A stretch of 64,000 nucleotides of DNA from Arachnomyces sp. PD_36 (lineage: Eukaryota; Ascomycota; Eurotiomycetes; Onygenales; Arachnomycetaceae): assembly GCA_032988195.1 (NCBI GenBank), contig JANTQE010000017.1, forward strand, positions 124,001 through 188,000, written 5' to 3'. Positions 44,876 through 55,502 of the stretch are shown piece by piece; position 1 is the stretch's first letter; each line of letters opens with the position of its first letter. The notes beneath the pieces are model-generated. The model worked only from the letters and a program-made list of their open reading frames with translations. It was not told where the DNA came from and searched no databases. The position numbers were made by a program, and so were the translations under genes.

Positions 44876-45871
44876 ATGAGCCGCTATATTCGAATCCACT
44901 CGTCGCTCCCTCTGGCCAGTTCGCATGGCCCGATAGCTCGTTCGCTCGGACGCATCCCAGCTCGCAAAAATAATTTACAAAATGCCCGCACGTTAACGAC
45001 CACCTGCCGGAGGTTAAGCGGTACGACAGGGACGGGGCAAACGAGAAAACAAATTACGGTGGCCAGCGATGATGGTAGATTACGATGGGGAGAGCTCAGC
45101 GGGCGAGAGAAAGCTGCGCGAGCTACTCAGCAGTCGATGAACTTTATGATTGTTGTGATTGGAGCTGTAATGACGGTAGGAAAATCCCTTTCTCCAAGTT
45201 GGCGAAGAGCAAGAGGAAATACCCCGGGGCAGACGGCTGAGAAGACTTTTCTATGTAGGGCGGTGTCTTTACGTTTTTATACCTAGACGTTTTCGCTCCG
45301 GATAGCAAGACGAGGCAGTTTAATCGTGCGGTGGATCGCGTGAAGGACGACTCGAGGTGTCTTGAGCTACTCGGGGAGAGCAAGAAAATAAGGGCTTATG
45401 GCGAGGCATCTTGGAATAAATGGACTCGAAATAGACCCATTGCGTATGTGCTCTCCCGCCGCTGGCTGTTGGAACCATTCTGACCACTATTGCGTGTAGT
45501 ACGACCATTGAAAAAGATCGGTTGGGACAGGAGCACTTGAAAATGAATTTCAATGTGAGTAAACGCCACTCCGCTTTTAGGTTGCACTTTTCTAATGCAT
45601 GAGTGCAGGTCTCTGGACCAAGAAACTCGGGTGTTGTGAGTGTTCACATGGTCAAGGGCCAAGGACAGAAAGAATTCCAGTATCAACTTCTTGCCTTGGA
45701 TGTGAAAGGTTCGGATATCCCTCCTCCCTTCCGTGTGCTATGGTATTCTAGGAGCCGCGTTGCTAACATGATCGTCGTCAAGGTTACTCCCGCATCTATC
45801 TCGAGAAGGCTGAGGTGGGAAAGGGTGTGAAGAAGACCCCCCTAAAATTCCTTGGCATCCAATGGCGATAG
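44876..45871 (+). CDS. TIM21: Mitochondrial import inner membrane translocase subunit Tim21
   Basis: TIM23-complex subunit that contacts Tom22 in the intermembrane space and couples the translocase to respiratory complexes. Five exons: 44876-45175, 45259-45443, 45500-45554, 45609-45708, 45783-45871; 242 residues, the usual size. Residues 1-50 are Arg/Ser-rich without acidic residues, a presequence. One transmembrane segment spans the first splice (FMIVVIGAVMT then GGVFTFLYLDVFAP). The IMS domain shows FNRAVDRVKDD, ESKKIRAYGE, NRPIA, the SGPRNSGVVSVHMVK core and the ending GYSRIYLEKAE...PLKFLGIQWR. Four short introns of 54-83 nt have standard borders. Confidence 0.94.
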
Positions 45872-46285
45872 GTCGTTTAATATATGCACCCGTTCTTTGG
45901 CATTGTCTCCGACCGGATCGTGGGGGATGCCCAGATCATAACCTGGCTAGGGATATGGCTCCCTGGGTCCTCTGTCATTGCCTTGGACTTCTAGAAGTTT
46001 TCAGCTTCGGACTATCCCGCTTGTCCAACTAACCTTGACCAAGTTCTCCCGCGAGTGCGGAGAACGATCAGGGGGTAGCAACCGTGTCTTCCAGAAGCCA
46101 GAGATGATGCGTTGCATGCAGGATCACCTGCATCACTCCAAGGGGTATCACTATCCCCCTCACCTAACTTACCAGCCGAACAAAACGTTCTCTTGGAGCT
46201 ACTGAGTTGTATCATAAACAAATCAAACTTTGTATACTGTCTTATTTCTGGTCCCAAATAATGAAGAGCAGAAAAATGGATCTCA
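45872..46285. other. Convergent intergenic region
   Basis: About 410 nt between the 3' ends of TIM21 and the CMD-like gene. Nothing beyond expected 3' UTR sequence. Confidence 0.5.
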
Positions 46286-47248
46286 TCATATCTCATCCTT
46301 GATATCCGTAACCCTCGGCCACCCCGCCGTTGACCTCCCAGCCCAGGTCGCCACCGCCTCCACCGCTCTCTGAACACCCTCCACCTCATCAACACTACAT
46401 CCCAATCTCCTCAACCCTCGCAGATGCCACATAGTCGCCCCACCTAGCCCCTGACACATGATCGCTGGGAGACTGACTAGCACAGCTTCCACAGGGGAGA
46501 GAATGCTGTCATCTGCGAGGAAGAGACCGTAGATCACTGTCTTTTCTAACCATTCGAAGTCCTTTCTCATAGAACCCCAGGTTGAGAAGATAGGTTCGAG
46601 ATTCTCTCTATACATGTCTTCAATCATTCTGGTGCCTTGTTCTGTGATGGTGCCGTTTATGTCGATGTTTTGTCTATTGTCATGTTGGAGACGAGGGGAA
46701 TTCCCAAGAGTTGAAGGGTTAGTATAGTTTTCTACAAGTGTACAGCTTTCCTTTGATCAAGGAGAAATATAAGCACCTTTTCTCCGACAACTTGACATCT
46801 TCCGGATTAATCGGCCTCTCAACTTTCGCCAGTGCAATAATCGCCCCAATAACGATCGGGATGCCAACCAGCGTCCACTCCTTCATGAGAAGATCACTAA
46901 ATCGCGCCATTAGAGCTCTCTCCCCATCTGGGTTTGGGTCCGCTCTTAGGTGCGGACGCTCCTTTTCTACGATGTACGTATATAGATTTCCGAGCTCTGC
47001 GGGCTTTCCGCAGGCGACTAGGGATGCGGCCTAGGATGGCGTTTGATTATTAGTATGCAAATACGAATGGTCCAAAATACGAGGGGAGGCTTGGGAGGGT
47101 TCAGAATATGAGCAGTCAGTGGGGAATGAGGGGCATTTCAGGAAAGATTTGAACGGACAGTGACGAGATACCAGCCATTTTCTCGAAGTGAATCCGGCAT
47201 ATGCCCCTTTACTTCTTCATATAGGGTTTCAAGGGATTGGGAAGACAT
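46286..47248 (-). CDS. Carboxymuconolactone decarboxylase-like / AhpD-like protein
   Basis: Three exons: 47248-47159, 47030-46777, 46673-46286; 243 residues. Exon 3 joins in phase (AG|A, Arg). Family features: WYLVT then AASLVACGKPAELGNLY, an acidic/basic linker, VGIPIVIGAIIALAKVE, and the C-terminal ILSPVEAVLVSLPAIMCQGLGGATMWHLRGLRRLG with SVDEVEGVQRAV, the E...C...H-x-x-G pattern of the CMD/AhpD all-helical fold as found in many uncharacterised fungal proteins. The CxxC redox pair of true AhpD is not present in the helix (only one Cys), so peroxidase activity is unlikely. The exon 1 donor (GTCCGT) is weak and chosen to keep phase and the WYLVT-AA junction; it could be off by a few codons. 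Function unknown. Confidence 0.7.
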
Positions 47249-48512
47249 AGTTGCTTCAATCACAGTAAAAGAGGTATGATTTACGGAATAAGGAGAACTT
47301 CCTGCTGGAAGTAAACGGTAGGCCGTTTTCGGGGCCTGCGGATGTCAGGTGATCGACTCCTCTCTCTCAAACGCGTCTCTTTTCAGTCGCGAGATCTTCA
47401 TCAACCATTCTCTCACAAGAGGGCAATGCAGTCAGCAAGATGAATGGAAGAGATGGATAGCAATCTTGTTCCTGAGACATCATGTCCAGATCTTTTGCTC
47501 CATTTTCAATCTCTTAATATTAAATTCGGCTCCCTCGGGTAAACCCTACTTGCGGATCACTGGCAAGGAGCTTTGAACGATGATGACATTGTCTTGAGCA
47601 GGGCAGATCAGCTTCTTATCTTCCAGACTAGAATGTTTCTGAGGCCGATGAGCAAAGCCAAAGGCATTGGGATGCCGTTGTTCCTGTTCCCTCTTTCTTT
47701 GTCAACTCCGACAACCCGCGGTCCCGACGTTTCAATGTCAGTGCCATCCCTACCCCTAGTGCCAAACACCCAGCAGGGATCGCGCCACGAGTCTAAAATC
47801 AGACCCCATATTCCTGTTTTGAACAATGGACAAGCCAAACATGGGTTTATCTTTGGTGTCCGTGCTTCCGCTCCGCCCGAAGCCCTAGAAGCTTGGGATT
47901 ACAGGAACCAGGGGTCGGCACCTCCGTTGTTTCTCGAAGGCGTTCGCTATCGGAGAGATATTGAGATTCAGGAACGGCTGTGGAGCAGAGATGATCCAAT
48001 GATGGGTTTAAATCTCCCGATTTTCAGAGATGCAACGTTTGTTCTCTTCTTCCAGAGCTCGGGAGGACGCCTACACCTCAACTCTTCACCTGATATGGAA
48101 TGTCGGCAAATGAGTTGGGCTGTCAAAGCGGCCGCCTGTGTGGGTCCGATTCATCCCATCTCCTCTCCTTCCACAGGCTGACATTGCCTGGTGAACATCT
48201 TATTTAACGAGGCGGCCCCCCTCGTGTGGAAGCTTTTGTAACATAAAACAAGCATGGCAGATTTACTGTGGAGAAAGCTTGATTTCTTTGATCGTCGAGC
48301 AGTATTATTAGTGTGACAGCTAATGAATGTTTCGAATCATCGCTGGCAAGATGGGCCCTTTGAAGATCGGTTCTGTTCCTTCGGCGTTCACAAAGGGCAC
48401 GCCGCTACGTATAAAGGAGCACCATGCCCCAGGGAAAAGCAGCTTTGTCGTTGACGAGATTCCCGTGTGACAACCGCTCCTTCCTAGCCTACGAAAAACG
48501 AATATCTTGAAG
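47249..48512. promoter_or_regulatory. Divergent intergenic region CMD-like/DUF1996 gene
   Basis: Promoters for both neighbours. A + frame of about 180 codons (from ATG 47633 to 48181) is open but has no domain, signal peptide or splice-consistent partners; I do not call it a gene. Confidence 0.4.
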
Positions 48513-49729
48513 ATGCATTTTTCCAACCCGGCTGTTGCAGCTTCTTTGCTGCTTTCGCTCTCCGCCCTGGGCAGCGCCCAGACCACGGACGAGTTCACAG
48601 TTAGCTGCAACACTCTAACTATCCAAAGATCTGACCCTATTGTCGATCCCGGCGAGGCTTCCGGCCATGTCCACGTTGTTGCTGGAGGCACCGCCTTCCA
48701 GAGGACAATGGATCAAGATACTGCCAAGAATTCCATGGGCACGACTTGCGACAAGGACATTGATAAGAGTAGCTACTGGGTTCCACAGCTGTACCATCAG
48801 ACTTCGGATGGCAAGTTCGAGATTGTTGAGAACCAGGGAAATGTAAGTTGACCGTATATCTGAAGGCATTAAAGGGAAACTAACAATTCGTCTTTAAAGG
48901 CTGCCTACTATCTCAACAGAGCTTGCAACTACACCTCTGGTGCCACTGAGTGTGACAACGACCAGAACAAGATCGTCGCTATGGCGCCTCCCGCCGGGCT
49001 GCGAATGGTAGCCGGTGACCCAGAACTTCGGTGAGTAGCCACTCTCGAATAGCTACGACGGAGTCTAATACCTACTAGAACTTACGACGACTCCAACGTT
49101 GAGCAACAAGCCATTTCCCACATGTGTCTAAAGGAGGGCGGTTCAACAGAAACCAAGTCTCTTCCTCAGGAGCACTGCCTCCGAATGAGATCCCAGGTCT
49201 ATTTCCCCTCTTGCTGGAACGGCCAGGATCTCGACTCCGATGACCACAAGAGCCACGTACGTTATGCCTCCTATTATTGACCCTTAAGACATGATCTAAC
49301 GTCTGAATATAGATGGCGTACCCCGACTCCGGCTACAATGGTGGTGTCTGCCCTCAATCTCACCCAATTGCCATCTATTCCCTCTTCTACGAATTCTTCT
49401 TCGATACCTCTCCCTTCGAAGATTATGAGAACCTCGTTTATGCCATGGGTGACCCTACCGGATACGGGTTCCACGGTGATTTCATCAACGGATGGACCGA
49501 TCAAGCCGCTCTCCAGGATGCATTCGCCACTTGCACTGGTCCAGATGGAATGAATGCCCCTGAGTGTTCTCTTGGAAAGGGGGAGGCTAGCGATCAGGAA
49601 CCCGAGGTTGCGGAGCCAGATGAGGATGTGGGACTTGATTCACCATTGGATAAATTGCCCGGTGACAACCCCGTTACTGGGGGGAATTCTACGATGACTC
49701 AGTCGAGGATCTACCGCCGCAGGGTGTAA
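48513..49729 (+). CDS. Secreted DUF1996-domain protein
   Basis: Four exons: 48513-48842, 48900-49030, 49079-49256, 49313-49729; 351 residues in consistent phase. A signal peptide (AASLLLSLSALGSAQT, cleavage about residue 22) precedes the DUF1996 domain: IVDPGEASGHVHVVAGG (the conserved His-x-His near the start), TCDKDIDKSSYWVPQLYHQ, the RACNYT... block, CLRMRSQVYFPSCWNG, DLDSDDHKSHMAYP, CPQSHPIAIYSLFYEFFFD and GYGFHGDFINGW. Even number of cysteines in the domain. The C-terminal tail is acidic, Pro/Gly-rich and lacks a GPI-type hydrophobic end. This family is common in plant- and wood-associated fungi; no biochemical activity is firmly known. Confidence 0.92.
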
Positions 49730-50286
49730 ATGAGGATGTAATAGGTACCTTTCTTCTAACTGTATTTGTTTCTACCCTTTTATCCGTTGATAAGGGCGCT
49801 TTGTACATTGTATCCTGGTGATGATACATGAGGTCTATAGAACAGGAAAACATATGATAGTATTTGCTGGCAAATAGTGCACTTCAGCTTTCACCTTAAT
49901 GGATATTTGTTTGCACCAAGAACTAACTCCTCATCCCGTCAGCTTGACTAGCTGGATCTTTCCCATGACAAGGTGTTGTTTGTTGCTTCCTCCCCTGAAG
50001 TTTTGTTCCTGTCAATTCTGATATCATCACGTGAGTGCGTGAGGCGCCGTTTAATGGAACCTCACGTGCCACAACGCGCTAACGCGAAAAAAAAAATGAG
50101 TGTATCCCCACCAAAAGCTTCAACTTTTTCTTCTTTCTTTCCTTTCTTCTTTCCCTTCCTTCGAAGAAGGAAAGGCACCCCTACATTTCATTTTCACGAC
50201 TATTTCTATCGTTTCTGTGTTGTTTTCTTGAATCTGTGATATATCAAGACTTTTCCCGCCTTTTTCCCGTGAGAATAACCGTCAGG
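49730..50286. promoter_or_regulatory. CTP synthase promoter with paired CACGTG
   Basis: Contains TCACGTGA at 50027-50034 and TCACGTGC at 50062-50069, 35 nt apart and about 220-260 nt before the CTP synthase start, followed by a CT-rich leader (50110-50160). Confidence 0.5.
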
Positions 50287-52546
50287 ATGAAGTACATCCT
50301 TGTTTCCGGAGGTACGTTGAGATCGATAGGATCTCCCACCTATAATGACCGTGATTATGTTGCGGGCATGGACGGCATTTATAATGGATATGTTATTAAC
50401 CTTCTTCCGCTCTTCCTTTAGGTGTAATCAGCGGCATCGGGAAGGGTGTGATCGGTACAAGCTCCCTACCTGAAACTGAGGGAGGGGCAGAATATACCTT
50501 CTAACACAATATGATGCAGCTTCCTCCAGTGGACTTCTTCTCAGGACAGATGGACTCAAGATATGTGATGCTCTTTCTCGGTACTGAATAACTGGTACTG
50601 ACTATCTGTGCACGTTACATCCATCAAGATCGACCCCTATATGAATGTCGACGCGGGTACCATGGCCCCGACTGAGTATGTCACGCGTCTCTTGTGCCAA
50701 TGTTCTGTTGCTGAATTCAACCTTGTCTATCTTTCATTTCTTTCCGGTCTTTCTTGCCTTTAAAGAAAGTAAATAGTAAAGTTACTAACTGTTGGCATCA
50801 GACATGGTGAAGTCTTTGTTATGCACGACGGCGGTGAAGCCGATCTTGATCTGGGAAACTATGAGAGATACTTGAATGTCACTCTCTCAAGGGATCACAA
50901 TGCATGTTTACCTACTTACATCTAAATTCCAGCTACTGACCCGTAATAGATAACCACTGGCAAAGTGTACAAGCATGTCATCGAGAAGGAGCGCCGTGGA
51001 GACTACCTTGGGCGCACCGTTCAGATCGTTCCACATCTCACAGACGCTATCCAAGATTGGATCGAGCGAGTGGCTAGAATACCCGTTGATGATAGCAACG
51101 AGGAGCCAAATGTTTGTGTCATTGGTAAGATCATTGTTAGCATTGATTACGGGAGAGCAAAGAAAACTAACTTCGTCTAGAACTTGGCGGAACTCTTGGA
51201 GATATCGAGAGCGCTCCGTTCGTAGAGGCTATGCGCCAACTTCGCCGTCGTGCTGGCAAGGATAACTTCCTTCAAATCCACGTCTCCCTAGTTCCTGTCG
51301 TACATGGGGAGTTGAAAACGAAACCTACACAGCAGGCTATTCGTGATGCACGCTCTGCTGGTTTAAGCCCTGACTTGGTTCGTATCCTGATAAACTCTTT
51401 GCAACATTGGTTGCTGATATTGTGCCTCAGATTGCATGCCGTTGCGAGAAAGTCCTTGATAAGGCAACCACGGACAAAATTGCTATGTTCTGTCAGGTCG
51501 AGCCAGAGCAAGTCATTGGTGTCCATGATGTCGCCTCTACCTACCACGTCCCTCTTCTTCTCGAGGAGCAAGGTTTCCTTGCACAGCTTCGCTCTATTTT
51601 AAAGATTGATGCTATGGATATCCCCCAATCTTTGATCACAAAGGGTCAAGCTACTTTGAAACGGTGGAGGACCCTCACCACTTCTCAAGAACACGTTCAC
51701 AAGACCGTCAATATTGCGCTTGTGGGCAAATACGTCTCCCTTCACGACTCCTATCTATCGGTCATCAAGGCCCTGGAGCACTCTGCCATGGCTTGCCGCA
51801 GAAAGCTTGATATCATCTGGGTTGATTCTTCCAAACTTGAGAAGGCAACCAGCGAAACTCACCCAGAAGCCTTCCACAAGGCCTGGCATGAAGTTTGCAC
51901 CGCGGATGGTATCCTTGTGCCTGGTGGATTTGGTACCCGTGGTACCGAGGGTATGATTGCTGCCGCCAACTGGGCTCGCACGAAACCCAAGCCTTTCCTT
52001 GGAATCTGTCTCGGCATGCAAATTGCCGTCATTGAATATGCCCGCAACGTGTGCAATATCCCCGGCGCAGGCTCCATTGAGTTGGATGAACGTACCGCCG
52101 ATCCCGTCATCATGTACATGCCGGAGATCGACCAGGTCAATCTTGGAGGCACAATGCGCCTCGGAACGCGTCCAACGAATTTCCAGGACGATACCGAGTG
52201 GTCCAAACTCCGCTCCCTATATGGAAGTGGCTGCTCTTCTGTGGACGAGCGTCACCGTCACCGCTACGAGGTCAACCCTGACTATATAGATCGTCTACAA
52301 TCAGCCGGGCTCCGCTTCATCGGCAAGGATGACAAGGGTGAACGCATGGAGATCATCGAGCTCAAGGATCACCCTTGGTTCGTTGGGGTTCAGTTCCACC
52401 CCGAATATCTGTCTCGTGTCCTTGCTCCCAGCAAACCTTTCCTCGGCTTCATCGCTACTGCCGGTGGTGTCTTTGACGAGGTTATGCAGAAGCTTGACAC
52501 CAAGGAGATGGAACTTGCAAATGGTGTCTCTGAGATCATCATTTGA
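50287..52546 (+). CDS. URA7: CTP synthase
   Basis: Converts UTP to CTP using ATP and glutamine; pyrimidine and phospholipid precursor supply. Eight exons: 50287-50311, 50422-50454, 50521-50561, 50614-50675, 50802-50901, 50950-51124, 51181-51377, 51431-52546; 582 residues, normal length. Synthase domain: MKYILVSGGVISGIGKGV, GLKVTSIKIDPYMNVDAGTM, EHGEVFVMHDGGEADLDLGNYER, TTGKVYKHVIEKERRGDYLG, ELGGTLGDIESAPFVEA. Amidotransferase domain: VPGGFGTRG, FLGICLGMQIAVIE (nucleophile Cys), VQFHPEYLSR (His/Glu). Two introns are non-canonical: 50562-50613 is AT-AC and 50902-50949 is GC-AG. Only those borders give the invariant protein and keep phase. Exon 7 has a weak GTTCGT donor. Otherwise the gene is intact, arguing against a pseudogene. 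Confidence 0.95.
50562..50613 (+). other. AT-AC intron in CTP synthase
   Basis: The exon ends GGACTCAAG, the intron reads ATATGTGATG...TACTGACTATCTGTGCAC and the next exon starts GTTACATCC. Donor and branch look like the ordinary U2 type (GTATGT with G1 changed to A, CTGAC 16-20 nt before the end), not the ATATCCTT/TCCTTAAC pair of U12 introns. It restores GLK-VTSIKIDPY exactly. No GT-AG alternative keeps frame and these residues. Confidence 0.8.
50902..50949 (+). other. GC-AG intron in CTP synthase
   Basis: A 48-nt intron reading GCATGTTTACC...CTACTGACCCGTAATAG between SRDHN and ITTGKVYKHV. CTP synthases have the contiguous sequence SRD-x-N-ITTGK, so the GC donor is required. A GT exists four bases later (GCAT|GTTTAC) but would shift the frame. 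Confidence 0.75.
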
Positions 52547-53101
52547 ATTGGCTGGTAACATGGCGACAATCTGGCCATACTTCGCCTAACGTTTCAACCA
52601 GCATGCCCACGCCCTTGCCGGAAACCTAAGGACAGCCATATTCGCTCTCCCCGGGATAGTCGGAAGGCCACCCCTACATGTTTGGACAGTGTCTCAGAGA
52701 TCCGATAATTCTTCGGAACATCTCGGATTTAGAACCAGTTGGGGATTGAAAGCTTTTAATAGCTCTATTGGAGGTGGATTTATCGTTTTGTGATGTGTAA
52801 TGAACCATAAAAGATCTTAAAGATACCAATGAGACAAACAAAAATCTGTATTCGGTATAGAGGAGCCAGTTCAAGGGATGAGTGATGTACTTGTGTATGA
52901 TTTATATGATATAGAGCAAATGAATAGAAGCTATGCGCACTTCACGTTTTCTGTCCCTCCGCGTACTAGTGCGACATTTACTTACATATCGAACGGATTA
53001 TCCCACATAGCGATGTATAGTTTTATATTTTCTATATGTTTCTAAAAGGGTTGAGATAACTCTCCATATATATGCAGAAAAAGAGAACGAAACATTAAAA
53101 T
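52547..53101. other. Convergent intergenic region CTP synthase/LGD1
   Basis: Two 3' UTRs; AT-rich toward 52850-53100. Nothing else supported. Confidence 0.5.
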
Positions 53102-54699
53102 CTATACCACGCGTGGCCCCTCAAGAATAGGTCTCGCCTCCTCCGTCTTCCACCAACTCTTCCCTTCCACACCAGGGAACTCAAACCGATCCATACTTGC
53201 GGCCTTCATCTCAACACTATACCCAGGCTCCATGGGCGTAACATAATACCCACCCTTCACCTTCGCGGGGTGCTCAAAATGCTCATGCAAATGATCCACA
53301 AACTCAAGCACACTCTTCTTCCCCGTAACAACCACATAATCAATCGTACTCAAATGCTGGGTATACTCCGGCAACCCCACGCCTCCCGAATGCGGCACGA
53401 TCGGTACCCCGAACTTGCGTGCCAAGAGCAGAATCGCGAGACATTCGTTAACACCGCCTACGCGGCAGGCGTCGGGTTGGAGGACGTTGAGAGCACCGGC
53501 TTGTAGGAATTGTTTGAAGATTACTCTGTTTTGGCACATTTCGCCGGTGGCGACGCCGATTTGGCCGTGGGGGGTGTTTTCGAGGGCTTTGCGGATGGCG
53601 GCGTGGCCGAGGATGTCGTCGGGGGAGGTGGGTTCTTCGATGAACCAGGGTTTGAATTCGGCGAGTTGGTTCATGTGGGAGATGGCGTCGGGGACGGACC
53701 AAATCTTTTTCGGAGGAGTTGTGAGTTGGGGATTGTTTAAGGGGGGGGTTAGAGAAGAGGACTCCATACCTGGTTAGCATCCACCATGAGGATGTTGCCC
53801 TTGTCATATCCAATTGCGTCTCTGGCAATCGTTAATCGCTTCTTGTCATCCTCTAAGCTTCCTCCGACCTTGAGCTTGAAGTGTCGGTACCCATCCTCCA
53901 CACTCTGCTTCAGCAACATCTTCATCTTCTCCTCCCCATAACCCAGCCACCCCGCACTGGTAGTATACGCCGGAACCGCCTGACTCCTCTCCGCCTCCTC
54001 GATCCTCTCTTTCTTCCCCGCCTCCGTCTCCTTCAACATCGCAATCGCCTCCTCCGGCGTCAACGCATCCGTAATATACCTAAAATCAATGCACCTCACC
54101 AACTCCTCTGGCGTCATCTCCGCGATAATCCTCCACACAGGCTTCCCGAGTGTCTTTGCCCACAGATCCCAAAGGGCGTTCACGACTGCGCCGAGGGCGA
54201 GGTGGATTACGCCCTTTTCGGGCCCGATCCAGCGGAGTTGGGAGTCTGAGACGAGGTAGCGCCATGTTTTGCCCCAGTCGGCGGTTAGGGAGTCGAGGTC
54301 TTTGTTGATGATTAAGGGGGCAAGGAGTTTGATGGCGGCGCAGACGATGTCGTTTCCGCGGCCGATTGTGAAGGTCTGTGTGAATATGGGGTTAGTTCTT
54401 ATGAGCCTATCGAGCGACAGTCTAGTAGAAGTAGATAGGTTGCCCCTCATACCATTCCATGTCCTGTGTACTTTGAGTCTGTTTCGAGGATACAATATGC
54501 TGAAGAGTAGTCCCCCGCCGCATTCATGGCATCAGAGCCAGTCTTATCGAGGGAGGTCTAGGATCTCAACGTTGTTAGCGATTCCGTCTTCCTCCCAAAC
54601 ATGCAATTGGGGTGATCGAGGGTGGTTTGGCATGCTGCCCGCACTTCAACGTACCGGAAACCTCACATCCCGCGTGGTGAATCCTGTGATTTTGACCAT
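53102..54699 (-). CDS. lgd1: L-galactonate dehydratase (D-galacturonate catabolism)
   Basis: Enolase-superfamily enzyme, second step of the fungal D-galacturonate pathway: L-galactonate to 2-keto-3-deoxy-L-galactonate. Exons 54699-54655 (MVKITGFTTRDVRFP), 54557-54453, 54375-53770, 53704-53102; 452 residues, as in known fungal LGD enzymes. Motifs: N-terminal cap with GHGMTFTIGRGND; GAVVNALWDLWAK; YRHFKLKVGGS (the K-x-K base/binding region); ILMVDANQ, WFIEEPTSPDD and VATGEMCQNR supplying metal-ligand acids; VPHSGGVGLPEY with the second catalytic His. No targeting signal, so cytosolic. A TTGGTGGA element lies about 310 nt upstream (55009-55016). The other pathway genes are not in this window. 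Confidence 0.92.
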
Positions 54700-55502
54700 G
54701 GTTAATACGGCCAGTTACTTTCAGATAAGCTACCAATAGATATAGTCTGCTATGGAGAGCCAATGTCTCTGTCAAGTAGGTTGATATCGGTGAATAGGGC
54801 TGAACCAAGCAGGAGTAGGTATACACGCGACAGCAAACTCGACAATATTCATCTACCACTGGCAAGCTATCTTATCTCTTCTAAAAATTAATATCTGCCA
54901 AGGGCGTTCGTCGGTATATATACACCGAGTCCCAAATATTCCATTCGCCGACGAAACCCTCTCATCGAGGCAGTCGGAGTTGCGCCGATCTCGAAAGCAA
55001 CGGCAACTTTGGTGGAGGGACCATCGCGGGGTGTGGATTTGGCTATACTTTGGTGCGGATAACCGAACCGAACCTTCTCCGATTGATGGATAAAATCACA
55101 CCGAAGGGAGTCGGGTTAATGGTACGTCAGTGGAAGGTTGTCGGGTCTTATGAGAGAGTGGATAGTTTCGGCTTCTTTTTATCCTTTGAAGCGAAGAAAT
55201 TATCCGCTCAATCGTGTCGTGCCGTTCAAATCTTCACGATCTTTTTTGCCTGGCTCGGACCACGATAGGCTTACACAACGCTTGAAGTATATTTTTGGCG
55301 TGTTGTAGGATTTGAATTCGATGATTGCCTACCTACCATCTTACATTTTAGTATTCGCTAGCATAAAAGAGGTTGAGAGAAGCTGCGAAGAAAGTATACA
55401 AGAGTCATGGAGCGCGTAGATGCCCTCTAATTTATTGTCACAAATCACTCAAAGATCCCCTTACGTTCCTCACCAGAGTAGGCAAACAACCGGCCCGACT
55501 CC
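54700..55502. promoter_or_regulatory. LGD1 upstream region and RBM25-like 3' region
   Basis: Promoter of the L-galactonate dehydratase gene (minus) and 3' UTR of the RBM25-like gene. Contains the TTGGTGGA element described separately. Short + frames here (for example 55050-55268) have no family content. Confidence 0.45.
55006..55016. promoter_or_regulatory. Galacturonate-responsive-element-like site
   Basis: The + strand reads ACTTTGGTGGA. The described galacturonic-acid-responsive consensus of Aspergillus is TYATTGGTGGA (GaaR-type CCNCCAA core on the other strand); 9 of 11 positions match and the TTGGTGGA core is complete. The gene it precedes encodes a galacturonate-pathway enzyme, so the match is functionally sensible, though an 8-bp core can occur by chance. 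Confidence 0.45.

Noticed and set aside
47633..48181. Open + frame of about 180 codons
   Set aside because: No domain, signal peptide or repeats, lies in a divergent promoter region, and codon use is not biased like its neighbours.
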